Counted from the first letter of the stretch, positions 43,098 through 56,640 are shown. The stretch: DNA of 64,000 nt from Microplitis mediator (GCF_029852145.1 NC_079974.1:7052348-7116347); one strand, 5' to 3'. Notes: generated by a model from the sequence alone, not told the origin. Made by a program: numbers and translations.

Positions 43098-43775
43098 AAT
43101 TTCATTAAATGAATGGTAAAATAAGTAATTTCAGTGGTCTAGGCATATATATAGGCATGAAAATTAAAGCTTATTCGAAGAGCTTTCAGATGAATTTTAT
43201 ATAAAGTCGATAAGTTATCACATTCAAAAGATATTGAAGGAAGAATAAGTAAAAATATGAATTTTGGACATTTTGAAAATTTTGAAATGCTATAACTTCT
43301 AAACTAATCGACCGATTGAGCTCATTTTCAAACTCGAACAAGGTAGTCACCCACAAAATACGTATACTAAGTTTCAAGGTGATCGGTTTGAAATTGTGGC
43401 TATAATCAAAGTGAAAACCTGCATAAAATTAGTTTTTATAATATTTTGTAAATGTTCAAAATCATTTATCTACTAGAAAAAATGGTCCAATCAATGAGCT
43501 GTATAGTCAAAATTGTAGGCAACCGGACGAGCTTTCACATAGAACAAACGAAAATAAGCTATCTCTTTCCGTTTAGAAGTTACATCCAGTTAAAGCGGCA
43601 AACAAATTTTTTTTTGAAAATTTTACAAAATTTCAATTAACCATAACTTCTAAACTTATTGGCCGAATTGGCTCATCTTCGAACTTATCCAAGGTAATCG
43701 TCCATAGAATAAGTATACTAAGTTTCATTAAGATCGGTGTAGAATTACGGACGCTATCGTTGGAGAACGGCGCGT

Positions 43776-43816
<41 letters not shown>

Positions 43817-44627
43817 CATATATAAACTTTTGAACTGAATGTATTTCCTGACTCAGCTCATCGAGCTGAGTTCAGAGGTAGCAAAATTTTTCGAAAATTC
43901 CATCATGAGGACAAATACAATAGTTAGATTTTTATGAAATCTACTAAAAAATTTCATTAAATGAATGGTAAAATAAGTAATTTCAGTGGTCTAGGCATAA
44001 ATATAGGCATGAAAATTAAAGCTTATTCGAAGAGCTTTCAGATGAATTTTATATAAAGTCGATAAGTTATCACATTCAAAAGATATTGAAGGAAGAATAA
44101 GTAAAAATATGAATTTTGGACATTTTGAAAATTTTGAAATGCTATAACTTCTAAACTAATCGACCGATTGAGCTCATTTTCAAACTCGAACAAGGTAGTC
44201 ACCCACAAAATACGTATACTAAGTTTCAAGGTGATCGGTTTGAAATTGTGGCTATAATCAAAGTGAAAACCTGCATAAAATTAGTTTTTATAATATTTTG
44301 TAAATGTTCAAAATCATTTATCTACTAGAAAAAATGGTCCAATCAATGAGCTGTATAGTCAAAATTGTAGGCAACCGGACGAGCTTTCACATAGAACAAA
44401 CGAAAATAAGCTATCTCTTTCCGTTTAGAAGTTACATCCAGTTAAAGCGGCAAACAAATTTTTTTTTGAAAATTTTACAAAATTTCAATTAACCATAACT
44501 TCTAAACTTATTGGCCGAATTGGCTCATCTTCGAACTTATCCAAGGTAATCGTCCATAGAATAAGTATACTAAGTTTCATTAAGATCGGTGTAGAATTAC
44601 GGACGCTATCGTTGGAGAACGGCGCGT

Positions 44628-44668
<41 letters not shown>

Positions 44669-45388
44669 CATATATAAACTTTTGAACTGAATGTATTTCC
44701 TGACTCAGCTCATCGAGCTGAGTTCAGAGGTAGCAAAATTTTTCGAAAATTCCATCATGAGGACAAATACAATAGTTAGATTTTTATGAAATCTACTAAA
44801 AAATTTCATTAAATGAATGGTAAAATAAGTAATTTCAGTGGTCTAGGCATAAATATAGGCATGAAAATTAAACCTTATTCGAAGAGCTTTCAGATGAATT
44901 TTATATAAAGTCGATAAGTTATCACATTCAAAAGATATTGAAGGAAGAATAAGTAAAAATATGAATTTTGGACATTTTGAAAATTTTGAAATGCTATAAC
45001 TTCTAAACTAATCGACCGATTGAGCTCATTTTCAAACTCGAACAAGGTAGTCACCCACAAAATACGTATACTAAGTTTCAAGGTGATCGGTTTGAAATTG
45101 TGGCTATAATCAAAGTGAAAACCTGCATAAAATTAGTTTTTATAATATTTTGTAAATGTTCAAAATCATTTATCTACTAGAAAAAATGGTCCAATCAATG
45201 AGCTGTATAGTCAAAATTGTAGGCAACCGGACGAGCTTTCACATAGAACAAACGAAAATAAGCTATCTCTTTCCGTTTAGAAGTTACATCCAGTTAAAGC
45301 GGCAAACAAATTTTTTTTTGAAAATTTCACAAAATTTCAATTAACCATAACTTCTAAACTTATTGGCCGAATTGGCTCATCTTCGCGT

Positions 45389-45445
<57 letters not shown>

Positions 45446-45580
45446 CATATATAAACTTTTGAACTGAATGTATTTCCTGACTCAGCTCATCGAGCTGAGT
45501 TCAGAGGTAGCAAAATTTTTCGAAAATTCCATCATGAGGACAAATACAATAGTTAGATTTTTATGAAATCTACTAAAAAA
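43098..45580. repeat. 852-bp unit in three tandem copies
   Basis: Copies are at 43098-43949, 43950-44801 and 44802-45580. The first two are nearly identical with exactly 852 bp between matching bases. The third has lost about 95 bp after CATCTTCG and has a longer TA tract. Each unit carries a TA microsatellite and CTCAGCTCATCGAGCTGAG, a strong hairpin. No coding content: the 62-63-codon open frames simply repeat with the unit. Confidence 0.92.
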
Positions 45581-46807
45581 GAGAAAGTCAAAGTTTCATT
45601 TTTATTATTATTTTAAAAGAAAGAAGTTTTTTTGGTTTATTATTATTATTTTTTTTTACTCTGCCATCCCTACCCAAGGTTATTATTATTATTATTTTTT
45701 TTATATCTATCTCAAGCACGCCACTAAAAATCATCATTATTCTCAGAGATCTACCAACTAATATTGACTCTATCATTTTCTCACCTCAGGCTACGTTAAG
45801 TACTTACCATTATTATTATTATTCATATTGAGACATGTAATTAAGTTAAGTTTATTCGCACACTGATACTGTACTAGATCTTATTATTATAATTATCGTC
45901 ATATCTAATGCACACTGTATGAATTATTTTTTCTTTCTTTCTTGTAAGTTTGTTTAATAAAATATGTTTGTGTTCTATTCTATCTCAGAGTTCTGGTTTC
46001 CTGTTAGAAATAATTAATACTTAAGAAGTCCCAAACCCTAACCCTGGAAGCGACGAGCTATTCCATCACTTTAACATTATTGGGACAAGTACGCGTAACA
46101 ACAATATTTCTAAATACAAACATTACAATATGTGTATATATATTTCTGATATTGCATGCCTTAAGCGCGAGCGTAGGTATGCTCTACTCTCGCCTAAAAA
46201 TTAAAAAACTGCGTTCCGTCAGAGTTTTATTTAAATAAATAATAATATAGTGGTTAAAGTGGGTCAGCCTTCATACCACAATAAAAGATAACATCAATGG
46301 TCATTTTTATAAACAATAAACAGCTGGTCCAACCCACAATTTAGATAAAAAATGAATTTTTCAGAAAAAAATCCTGTACAATACATGTAACACTCTTTTC
46401 GTAATCTCCATAACTTTCGAAAAACAAAACTAATTCTTTTAAGTTTTATTTCAATATATCCGTAAATTCATTGTGACAAACTGATTAAAAATCCACAACT
46501 CTATTATTATTCGTTTGATTATAAAATAATAAAACCTGTTGTGTCGAAGCTAAAAAATTTACATCTCAGGCTGCCATATATAAAAAAAATATATTAACAG
46601 AGTTAGTGAAGACCTGCTTCTTTTATCGGAGCGTGCTAGATGGCGATAGCAAAGATTTCCATTCTATCCGCGGGAATTTTTTAATATTTTCTATAATAAT
46701 TTTCTATTATAATAAATTAGTTTAACAGTTCCTTAAATGTAAAGAAAAAAAAAAAAAATAAATAGTTAAATAATTAATTATAAAAAGTAACCCTGTTTTA
46801 GTAAAAA
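45581..46807. other. AT-rich DNA with TTA repeats, no gene seen
   Basis: TTA/ATT tracts at about 45600-45700 and 45810-45900, an AATAAAATATG poly(A)-like signal near 45957 and the phrase CCCAAACCCTAACCCTGG near 46031. It may contain an old LTR end, but I cannot define one. Confidence 0.45.
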
Positions 46808-47121
46808 GATAGCCAGAGTTTCTGATCAGAAAGTTGGTGTACCTGAGTTGCAACGAACTTGACGACAACTTTTAGCTTGTGCTAATGTTGACTACAAGTT
46901 GTTGAGAAACTTGGCGACAATCTACTGCCGCAACCTGTCACCAAGTTTTGAGCAACTTGTAGACAAGTTTTCGGCGACAGTTACACAAGCTGAAAGTTGT
47001 CGACAAGTTTCTCGGAAAGTTGCCGTCAACTTATGGAAATACCAACTTTTGCGGTTAACTTAGCGACGAGTTGCGGCAGTAGATTGTCAATTCCCAACAA
47101 GTTGCGGCCAACTTGGCTATC
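46808..47121. mobile_element. MITE-like element full of CAACTTG words
   Basis: Begins GATAGCCAGAG and ends CCAACTTGGCTATC, an inverted GATAGCCA terminus. The interior repeats AACTTG/CAAGTT about a dozen times in both orientations, so it could fold extensively. A hairpin, CTATCAGGGAAGCGGCCCTGATAG, spans the right end, but its partner half lies outside. Confidence 0.5.
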
Positions 47122-47775
47122 AGGGAAGCGGCCCTGATAGCCACACCTTTGCTCAGCAAGTTCTGCAGTGGAATGTTTTCAGACTTTTTGAAATTAGTGA
47201 TTCGGTTTGCACATGGAATTGATGAATATTCACTTATTTTCACTTATCCATGTTTAGAGAGTAGTTAAACATAAAATGAAACAAGATGTTATAAAAAATC
47301 GTCTTTATTACTTGAAAGTAAATAATTAAAAAAAAATTACTTAGTAATATCGTTATGTATGTAGTATATTTTTGCGTGTGTGTATGATTCATTTTTGCAG
47401 AACGCGTTAATACAGTCTAAAGCAGAGTACGTCAAGAATAACGTGCTTAGGACGAAACTGTAGCATACTAAACCATGATTTTTTCCGAATACGTGGTTAG
47501 TTACTTTTTCTTTTTTTGATTAAATCTTTTCATATTTAAAAGCAGTCTGTTACTAATTACGTCAAAATGCTTTACTAATGAGTCCAATGACGTATTGACA
47601 AAAATCTTATGAAATTTTTTTATGTTTAGCACGGTCTCTCGACTAAAATTACGTAATTTTTATTAGTAATCATCACTTTCATCTGAAGCAGATTTTATTG
47701 CATATTTTCGGAAAGTGAAATGATCGTTGAGCTTATCAAAATTTTTTTTTTTTACCGATTAATTACTTTTTTATA
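47122..47775. other. AT-rich spacer, no gene seen
   Basis: No coding or structural signal beyond A/T tracts. Confidence 0.5.
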
Positions 47776-49040
47776 CACTAATGGAAAAAATTAAAGGATC
47801 AAAAAAAAAAAATTCCCAATTTTTGGGCGATTTTCAACAGGCCCTAACTTTGAGAGAAATGGTCGTACAGGAAATGAAAAAAAAAGGAAATTGTAGCTCT
47901 AAGTGTCTACTTTTTAGATTAGAACTTCAAAATTTTTCAGCATCAGCAGTTTTAGAGTAGTCTTAGAAAAACCAGCGAATAAAAAATTTTCAAATTTTTT
48001 TAATTTTTTTTTTTTTGGTCTTCGGGCTTGGAAAAAATTGTTTTTGCTTAACCACTATAAGGATCAGATACCTTTATCATTCAGCTTTAATTTTTTTTTA
48101 ATGGACTTTGATACGTCCACTTCTCACCGAGATATCGGTCTTCAAATGGAAAAGGATCCTTTTGTCTTTGATTATCGATATCTCAGAAACCAATGATCGC
48201 ACAGGAAGTTAATGGTGGGTTTTAAAAACTTAAATAAATTCCCTTCAACGATTAGCCATTGCTTTTTCGAAAAAAAAATTTTTTGCTATCGTCATATGAA
48301 TTTAAAAATGCAACAAAAAAAGGGCTTTTTGTGGTTTTTTGAAAAATTAAGCGCTGAAACGAAAATATTGAGGGAAACGATAATGTAAACTGTGCATTTT
48401 ACAGTTTAATATGTTCACAACAACCCTACAAAAAGCCAGATCAATCCAACCAGCCGTTTTTTTGTTTCACTCGATCAAATTTTTGAAAAAACTAAAGGAT
48501 CACGTTCTTGCTCTGAAAAGCTTATAATCTTTAACAAGATAAAAAAAAAATTTTTTCGAAGCTTTGTCCACAATTTTATTGCAGACAGTGCTTAAATTTC
48601 CAAAAAAGAAAAAAGTTTTTTTTCGAAACAAAAATTTTCAAAAAAGTTTTTTTTTGGAATAACTTTAGGAAATTTACAAAACCAATACTGAATCATTTTT
48701 AACACGTTTACGTCGCTGCATTCCGTGATTTTACTGATCTCTCGGTCATTAAATTCAAAAAAAATTTTTTTTTTGAAATTTTTGTTTCGAAAAAAAACTT
48801 TTTTCTTTTTTGGAAATTTAAGCACTGTCTGCAATAAAATTGTGGACAAAGCTCCGAAAAAAAATTTTTTTTATCTTGTTAAAGATTATAAGCTTTTCAG
48901 AGCAAAAAACGTGATCCTTTAGTTTTTTCAAAAATTTCATCGAGTGAAACAAAAAAACGGCAGGTTGGATTAATCTGGCTTTTTGTAGGGTTGTTGTGGA
49001 CATATTGAACTGTACATTGCACAGTTTACATTATAGTAGA
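47776..49040. mobile_element. Foldback (Tc1/mariner-like, non-autonomous) element, right arm truncated
   Basis: The left terminus TACACTAATGGAAAAAATTA is like the inverted right end of the element at 53565-55270. An inner inverted repeat pairs about 48380-48655 with 48755-49040 (for example AGCACTGTCTGCAATAAAAT against ATTTTATTGCAGACAGTGCT). The outer right arm is missing. Phrases such as CCAATGATCGCACAG are shared with the second element. TA at the end suggests TA-target insertion. It encodes nothing. Confidence 0.7.
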
Positions 49041-49880
49041 GAGGTAAAGCGGGTTCTGTTCCAACGGGGGCAAGATGGGCATAATCTATTGTACCGGCGG
49101 ATGGTAAGTTATCGATTTATGATAATGTATCGGATGTTGGTGTACTTATCTAGGGCCCCTTTGACATCATTTGGATGCTAATTGGAAGTCTTTTTTACTG
49201 ACCTGGCTTACCTTGGGCCCATTTGATGCTAATTGTCGGCCATTTTGAGCTCTTATCCGCCATTTTGAGGACGCTTTTGACATGTTTATGAACTAATTGA
49301 CGCGAATTAACATATATTTGAACTAATTGACGTCATTTTGACGCTAATTGACGTCATTTTGGGCTTATCTAGGACAGCTTTGATATCATTTGGATGCTAA
49401 TTGGAAGTCTTTATTACCAACCGAGCTCGGTTTATCTAGATTTTTTATGCTAATTGACATATATTTTGTGTTACTGAGTGCAATGACAGGTGGCGCCTCA
49501 TGTATCGGCAGTTGTTTTAACGGTCGAGCTCGGCTCATCTCGGACAATTTTTTATCATTTCGGAGCTAATTGACAACATTTTGTGTCAATCAACGTCTAT
49601 TTTGAGCTCTTGTTCACCCATTTTGAGCTCGTGTTATGACAGATGGCGCTTCATGCATATTTTGAGCGAGAATTTTTGAAAAGATTAAAACTCATGTTGA
49701 CCTCATAGTTAGTAGTTTTGAGCCCATTTCCGCCATTTGGAATTAAATATCATTCCCTTGTCCGCCATCTTGAATTAATGTTGAAACTTTTAAGCTTGCG
49801 TTTATTTGGAGATTACTATATGATTAAGTAGTGCATTTTTAAAAAAGTTGTCATGTACTAATCAGAAATTGCAAGATTTT
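49041..49880 (+). repeat. Degenerate short repeats (GCTAATTGAC / CATTTTGA words)
   Basis: TTGACATCATTTGGATGCTA-like words, GCTAATTGACGTCATTTTG and GCCATTTTGAG recur irregularly from about 49150 to 49760. No gene. It may be a decayed promoter or replication region of the neighbouring polymerase-like locus. Confidence 0.45.
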
Positions 49881-50330
49881 TCAACATCATTTTATTTATT
49901 AACAGCGAACGTTTATTTTTAGATGATGACTCATCCAATTCCAAGAAAAAAACTTTCCATTGTTATTATAACTGCGTAGTAGAATGTGTATTTTTAGATG
50001 ATGACTCACTCAATTCTATTTTTAGATCATGACTCATCAGTTAAATTTTTAACTGCGTTGTAGATGACGTCAAACTTTCTGTCGCGCCATCTGGATTTTA
50101 GGTTATGTTGATATAATCTAGGAATTTTTTGCTAAGAATTTAAAGGATTTTGCTTTATAAGGTTGGTACTTTGTTATTTTCTAGGGAATTTTTTGCCAGT
50201 TTCTATGAAATTTTATTTCTTAAGGTTGGTACTCATGAGTGCCAGAACTTTCTGCTGCGCAGTTGATGAGTCGCGCCCCACCTATAAAAGCACCGCGCGA
50301 GAGCATACTTCACGAAAAGAAGTACGATTT
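49881..50330 (+). promoter_or_regulatory. Promoter block of polymerase-like locus 1
   Basis: Three partial repeats with ATGACTCA (AP-1-like) at about 49928-50030, the CRE palindrome TGACGTCA at 50065-50072, a CGCGCCATCTGG motif, CTGCGCAGTTGATGAG and TATAAAAG at 50283-50290, followed by GAAGTACGAATCTCTC. The same order and wording recur at 62040-62310 before the second locus, so the block is a conserved promoter. Confidence 0.7.
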
Positions 50331-50477
50331 TTCTCAATGAAGTACGAATCTCTCACGATTAAAAGTTCTTTGTGTGTGCGTTTAAAAATTTTCTTCTGAA
50401 AATTTGTATAAACATCTTTTAAGTGATTATTTGAACGATATATAAATAATCTACGTGTTTTAGTGATAAATTTTTCA

Positions 50478-51016
50478 ATGAGCAATCTTAGTGATTTTAA
50501 AAAAATTTTTTTTTTTTTAATAAACTTTATAAACTCATTTATTTATATAAGAACCACTTAATAAACAATACTAGTGATAAAGTAATAACAGTAGATTCAA
50601 TACTTGAATCATTTAATGATTTACGTGATAAGCTATTAGCTAAAGAACATTGTCAGAAGTGTTATCAAGTGTGCGCTGATAAAATTGATTACTTCAACGA
50701 GATCTTGCTAGATCCTCGGATAAATGTTCAAGTCAGGAGAAGTGTACGAGCAAATATTATACTTTTGTACTGGTATGCTGATCAATTTGTACAATTGAGT
50801 GGAGAAGTAACTGGTGGTGATTTGCGTGCAAACCGACGTCTAATCAAGTGGCAAGATCTTGAAAATGCATTCTCAAATAACATTAGATCAAGATGTGTGA
50901 CAAATCAAGCTCATACAGATCTTCGTGCTTTTCTTGATGATGCTCAAGACGTTATCATTGAAAAAGTTGGAATATGCTCAGAGATGTTGCTGGACTTAAA
51001 GTTAATGTCAAATTAG
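50478..51016 (+). pseudogene. Locus 1 ORF1: small protein preceding the DNA polymerase
   Basis: Clear homology to 62619-63035. It reads EHCQKCYQVCADKIDYF, then INVQVRRSVRANIILLYWYA, GGDLRANRRLIKWQDLE and HTDLRAFLDDAQDVIIEK. A possible start ATG at 50478 (TTTTCAATGAGC) is out of frame with the body across a poly-T tract. The end overlaps ORF2 by 43 bases in another frame. I recognise it only as the segment that precedes the polymerase N-terminus in both loci. Function unknown. Confidence 0.55.
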
Positions 51017-51560
51017 TTCGCAAATTCAGAAATGTAAAAGCTGAAAATGTCATTGAAGAAACTAAGACATTCAACACCAAGAGCCGAGAAATTTTAGCCG
51101 CAACATCTCTTGCTACTTGGTACAAAGATCACATCAATGATAAACTATTGAAAAAAGTCGAGGAATTCAATCAAAAAGATTCTGGGTGTAGCTTAACTGA
51201 AATCCACAGTTTAATGATTACAATGTCGAGATATACGCCTCTTCAAGCTGAAGATTTAACGTTCGTGAAGCTACCCAAGGACATACAGCCAAAAAAAGCA
51301 GTATTAAACATTGAAAATTCAAATGAATACTGTTTTCTATGGAGCGTTGTAGCAGCATTACATCCTGCTAATATTAATCCTGTGAGAAAAACATCATATC
51401 CACACTTTAGTTCTATATTAAATTATGAAGGTATAAATTTTCCGGTAAGTGGAAAAAATAGACCGGAATAAATAGATTCGGAAAAAATAGACCCAGAAAA
51501 AATTGATTCAGAAAAATTAGACTCAGATCAAGTAAAATATGAAACAAATTTCAACATTTT
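50974..51560 (+). pseudogene. Locus 1 ORF2: truncated N-terminus of family-B DNA polymerase
   Basis: It starts MLRDVAGLKVNVKLVRKFRN at ATG 50974 and aligns along its length with the polymerase at 63036-64000, including FNTKSREI, KKVEEFNQKDSG, IEIHSL-type sequence and NSNEYCFLWSVVAALHP. After NYEGINFPV the similarity ends. An in-frame TAA (51469) and 15-bp repeats encoding EKID units follow to about 51560. No exonuclease or polymerase motifs are present, so it is a fragment. Confidence 0.65.
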
Positions 51561-51946
51561 CATTATTTTATTGAATATACAACGTTGTTTATTATAAGTT
51601 ATTTTATTTTTTTTTACTTTGATTATAAAATATAAATCATTATTATTAAATTAAGTAATACTTGTGTCATTAACGAATGAAAAAAATTATATTTTAAATA
51701 ATCAGATAGATTCCTTACTTAAAAAAAAAAATGTTATCAACCTTGTACATGTCAATTGAATATTTTATAAATTGTTAATCCGAAATCTTAATTTTTAAAT
51801 TGATCTATTCCGTATAACAAGAGACATAGATATCAAAAATTCTTCTGTGCTTAATGCATTTTCTGAATAATCATTATATAAAATATATATTTGTTTACGT
51901 CTTTCTCAACTGCGGTATATTTTATTATTATTATTATTATTATTAT
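51561..51946. other. AT-rich spacer ending in an ATT microsatellite
   Basis: No gene. ATT repeats at about 51920-51947 form the 3' tail junction of the LINE that follows. Confidence 0.55.
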
Positions 51947-53464
<1,518 letters not shown>

Positions 53465-53564
53465 NNNNNNNNNNNNNNNNNNNNNNNNNNNNNNNNNNNN
53501 NNNNNNNNNNNNNNNNNNNNNNNNNNNNNNNNNNNNNNNNNNNNNNNNNNNNNNNNNNNNNNNN
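53465..53564. other. Assembly gap (100 N)
   Basis: Exactly 100 N, a conventional gap of unknown size, between the microsatellite and the left arm of the foldback element. It probably hides the rest of the microsatellite, the left end of the foldback element and possibly the remainder of the MULE gene. Confidence 0.98.
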
Positions 53565-55270
53565 AATCGTATCGAAAATTTAAAAAAAGCATTTTATAGC
53601 TTGAAATCTGTAGTTTAGGTGTATTTTTTTTTAAAAATTTTTTAAAAGCTCCGATTATTGCGCAAACATGAGAAATACCGCGAGCCAAAAAATTTCTAAA
53701 TTCTTTTTTTTTTCCGAAGAGCCCACGGACCGCTGGAAAATTCTTTAAACTAAACGAATGCATAGTTCGTTTAGCAAATTTATTCAGCTTCAATTTGGTT
53801 TTTTTTTTTAACCTCGTAGGACGATTTGTCGCAGAGATATCAGCCTTCAAACAGAAAATGATCCTTTTGGCTTTGATCTTCGATATTTCAGGTACCAATG
53901 ATCGCACAGAAAGTTAAAGGGCGGCGTTGAAAACTTGAATAAATTCCCTACAAGACCCTGTCATCATTTTTTGAAAAAAAAAATTTTTTTTATTTTTAAC
54001 ATCCATCAGAAGTAAGTACCAAAAAATGACTTTTTTTGGTTTTTTAGTAAATCAACCGCTACTCTGCAAATATCGATAAAAAAAATAATGTTGCCAGGGA
54101 CTTTTTTAGCTTAATGTATCCCCAAGACCCCTGTAAATTTTTAAATTGATCTATCGAACCGTTTTTTGGGAATCATCGATCAAAGTTTAGCTAAAGAATT
54201 AAAGGAGCAAGTTTTGTTCCTTTAATTGTGTAATCATAATCAAAATAAAAAAAATTTTTTTTTTCGACTTTTCTCAAATTTTTGCGTTGGTAACTCAGCA
54301 AATGCAAAGAAATGACAAAAAAAATTAAAAATTTCCAAAAAATGTCAAAAAAAATCGAAGAAAAAAAAAAATTGAAACTTGTTTTTCGTGTTCTAAATTT
54401 TTTTTTGACATTTTTTGGAAATTTTTAATTTTTTTTGTCATTTCTTTGCATTTGCTGAGTTACCAACGTAAAAATTTGAGAAAAGTCGAAAAAAAAAATT
54501 TTTTTTATTTTGATTATGATTACACAATTAAAGGAACAAAACTTGCTCCTTTAATTCTTTAGCTAAACTTTGATCGATGATTCCCAAAAAACGGTTTGAT
54601 AGATCAATTTAAAAATTTACAGGGGTCTTGGGGATACATTGAGCTAAAAAAGTCCCTGACAACATTATTTTTTTTATCGATATTTGCAGAGTAGCGGTTG
54701 ATTTACTAAAAAACCAAAAAAAGTCATTTTTTGGTACTTACTTCTGATGGATGTTAAAAATAAAAAAAATTTTTTTTTTCAAAAAATGATGACAGGGTCT
54801 TGTAGGGAATTTATTCAAGTTTTCAACGCCGCCCTTCAACTTTCTGTGCGATCATTGGTACCTGAAATATCGAAGATCAAAGCCAAAAGGATCATTTTCT
54901 GTTTGAAGGCTGATATCTCTGCGACAAATCGTCCTACGAAGTTAAAAAAAAAACCAAATTGAAGCTGAATAAATTTGCTAAACGAGCTATGCATTCGTTT
55001 AGTTTAAAGAATTTTTCCGCGGTCCGTGGGCTCTTCGGAAAAAAAAAAAAAATTTAGAAATTTTTTGGCTCGCGGTATTTCTCATGTTTGCGCAATAATC
55101 GGAGCTTTTAAAAAATTTTGAAAAAAATACACCTAAACTAGAGATTTCAAGCTATAAAATGCTTTTTTTAAATTTTCGATACGATTTTTTTTCACCAAGT
55201 TACAGCCTTCCAAAAATCACTAAAAAATTTATAAAATTTTTCTGCTCCTTTAATTTTTTGCATTAGTGTA
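53565..55270. mobile_element. Large foldback element, about 790-bp arms
   Basis: The left arm 53565-54352 is the inverted counterpart of 54402-55190, around a loop of about 50 bp. For example TGGTAACTCAGCAAATGC near 54287 faces GCATTTGCTGAGTTACCA near 54450. The right terminus reads CTCCTTTAATTTTTTGCATT then AGTGTA. The left terminus lies in the gap. The small open frames inside are only arm sequence. It probably moves with a Tc1/mariner-type transposase. It is inserted in the MULE gene to its right. Confidence 0.88.
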
Positions 55271-55915
55271 AGTTATTTGTATCACTACCACCATTTAATA
55301 CTGATTCATGGGCATTTCAAGTATCAGGTAGAAACAATGGTTTAATATAAGTTTTTTTGTTTGAGTTTTTACGGGAAACAGCTCTACCATTAACATATGT
55401 TTCTTCAAAAAATTTTAAAAGCTTGCAAGCGTTTTCAGGAGCTATGGTTTTTAAATGATCTAGACCATCCTTAACATCATTAACCGGAAGATATGCCAAA
55501 CTATCGATTTGACCACAAAATTTATAAAATTCTTCATTATTTATGTATTCTGTTTCTAAACCTAAATTTTGAATTTTACGATGAGTTGATTGACATAAGT
55601 GATATAAGCATCCACGGATTGTAATGTCATGAAGAAAAACATTACGAATAGCCGCAATCACTGCTTGTTCAAAATCTTGATGAATACTAGTTGGCGTTAA
55701 TTCAATGTCACGCGAAGTGCATTCATCTTTTAATATAGTGAACATTTCTTCGTAGGTTGCTCTAGTTTTTTTTTCGTAAAATTACGTAGACTGGAGTGAT
55801 TGCAATGTCATTAACTATTACACGAATTACATATAATTGCATGAATTGAGGTGGTGCTAGTTTGAAGTTTCCGTCCATGTACCATTCATCAGAATTACTT
55901 AAGAGTAGTTGATCA
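55271..55915 (-). pseudogene. MULE-type transposase fragment
   Basis: From 55915 on the minus strand it reads DEWYMDGNFKLAPPQFMQLY (first catalytic D region), then, after a frame change in a poly-A run near 55770, ATYEEMFTILKDE and PTSIHQDFEQAVIAAIRNVF (second D) with IRGCLYHLCQSTHRKIQ and a GL...Y...F spacing typical of MULE transposases. An in-frame TGA follows LFLPDT, and the coding similarity (NAHESVLNG) stops at the terminus of the foldback element at 55270. It is therefore interrupted by that insertion as well as frameshifted. Confidence 0.7.
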
Positions 55916-55972
55916 GGGGGAGTTCACCCCCCCCCCCCGATAAAACAGATTGTGGGTTTTAGTCCGGGCTGA

Positions 55973-56197
55973 GTTACCGACGGAGGGTAACCTGTTGGCG
56001 GTCGGTAGATATACTGGCGGTCGGTAAGGTCTGTAAGGTCTGTTTTACCGACTGTCATTAGATTGGCAGTCGATAAACTCTGATTTGGCCGCTGGTAAGC
56101 ACTGTTTTATCGTCTGTATTGATATTGCCCGTCGGTAAACTTGGTTTGGCCATCGGTTGGGTTGTGGTGGTGGTCGGTAAGACCTATTTTACCGACT
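55973..56197 (+). repeat. Array of GGTCGGTAA / TTTACCGAC words
   Basis: At least ten variants of GGCGGTCGGTAA and its complement TTTTACCGAC occur in 225 bp at about 20-30-bp spacing (55973, 55998, 56018, 56050, 56072, 56092 and on). A poly-C run at 55927-55938 precedes it. No gene. Confidence 0.6.
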
Positions 56198-56640
56198 AAA
56201 ACATGCTTTTTAGGTTATTTTTGGATGTTATTTGAAGTTATGTACGATGGTGCTTGCGTAAAAAAAAGTAACATTCACGCATCTGTTACAAACTAGATCG
56301 GGTCATGGGCAGCCTACCAGATTAAAGGTGGTTGAGTAATTCGCATCACCCCCAGAGCTGGCACTAGCTGCCTACCATCTACAGGTTGTGTTAGTGTGTG
56401 TACTTACGAGTGTATTAATTTCAAGTCTTATATATTGAAACTGAGGTGTGGACAAGTGCATGTGAGAAGCATGCTGAGAGGATGCCATCTATCGGCTGAC
56501 CCCCCCTTTTTTTGCTAGATGACGTCATCCGACAAGTTTGAGCTTGTTTCTGAGTTGTAGTGGGGGTAGACGAATAATTTCTGAGCTCTTGAGCTCTCAG
56601 CACTCAGTCTTTGCTGAAACATCCAAGTGAACAGTCAGTG
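56198..56640. other. Non-coding, probable promoter region of the next gene
   Basis: GC-richer sequence with CCATCTATCGGCTGACC and GAGCTCTCAGCACTCAGTC shortly before the probable first exon at about 56600-56697. No gene of its own. Confidence 0.35.

Noticed and set aside
43186..45344. Six 62-63-codon ORFs repeating every 852 bp
   Set aside because: They are copies of one non-coding tandem unit. The coding appearance comes only from duplication.
46025..46050. Telomere-like CCCTAACCCT
   Set aside because: Only about two degenerate units, no array, and not the TTAGG-type repeat usual in insects.
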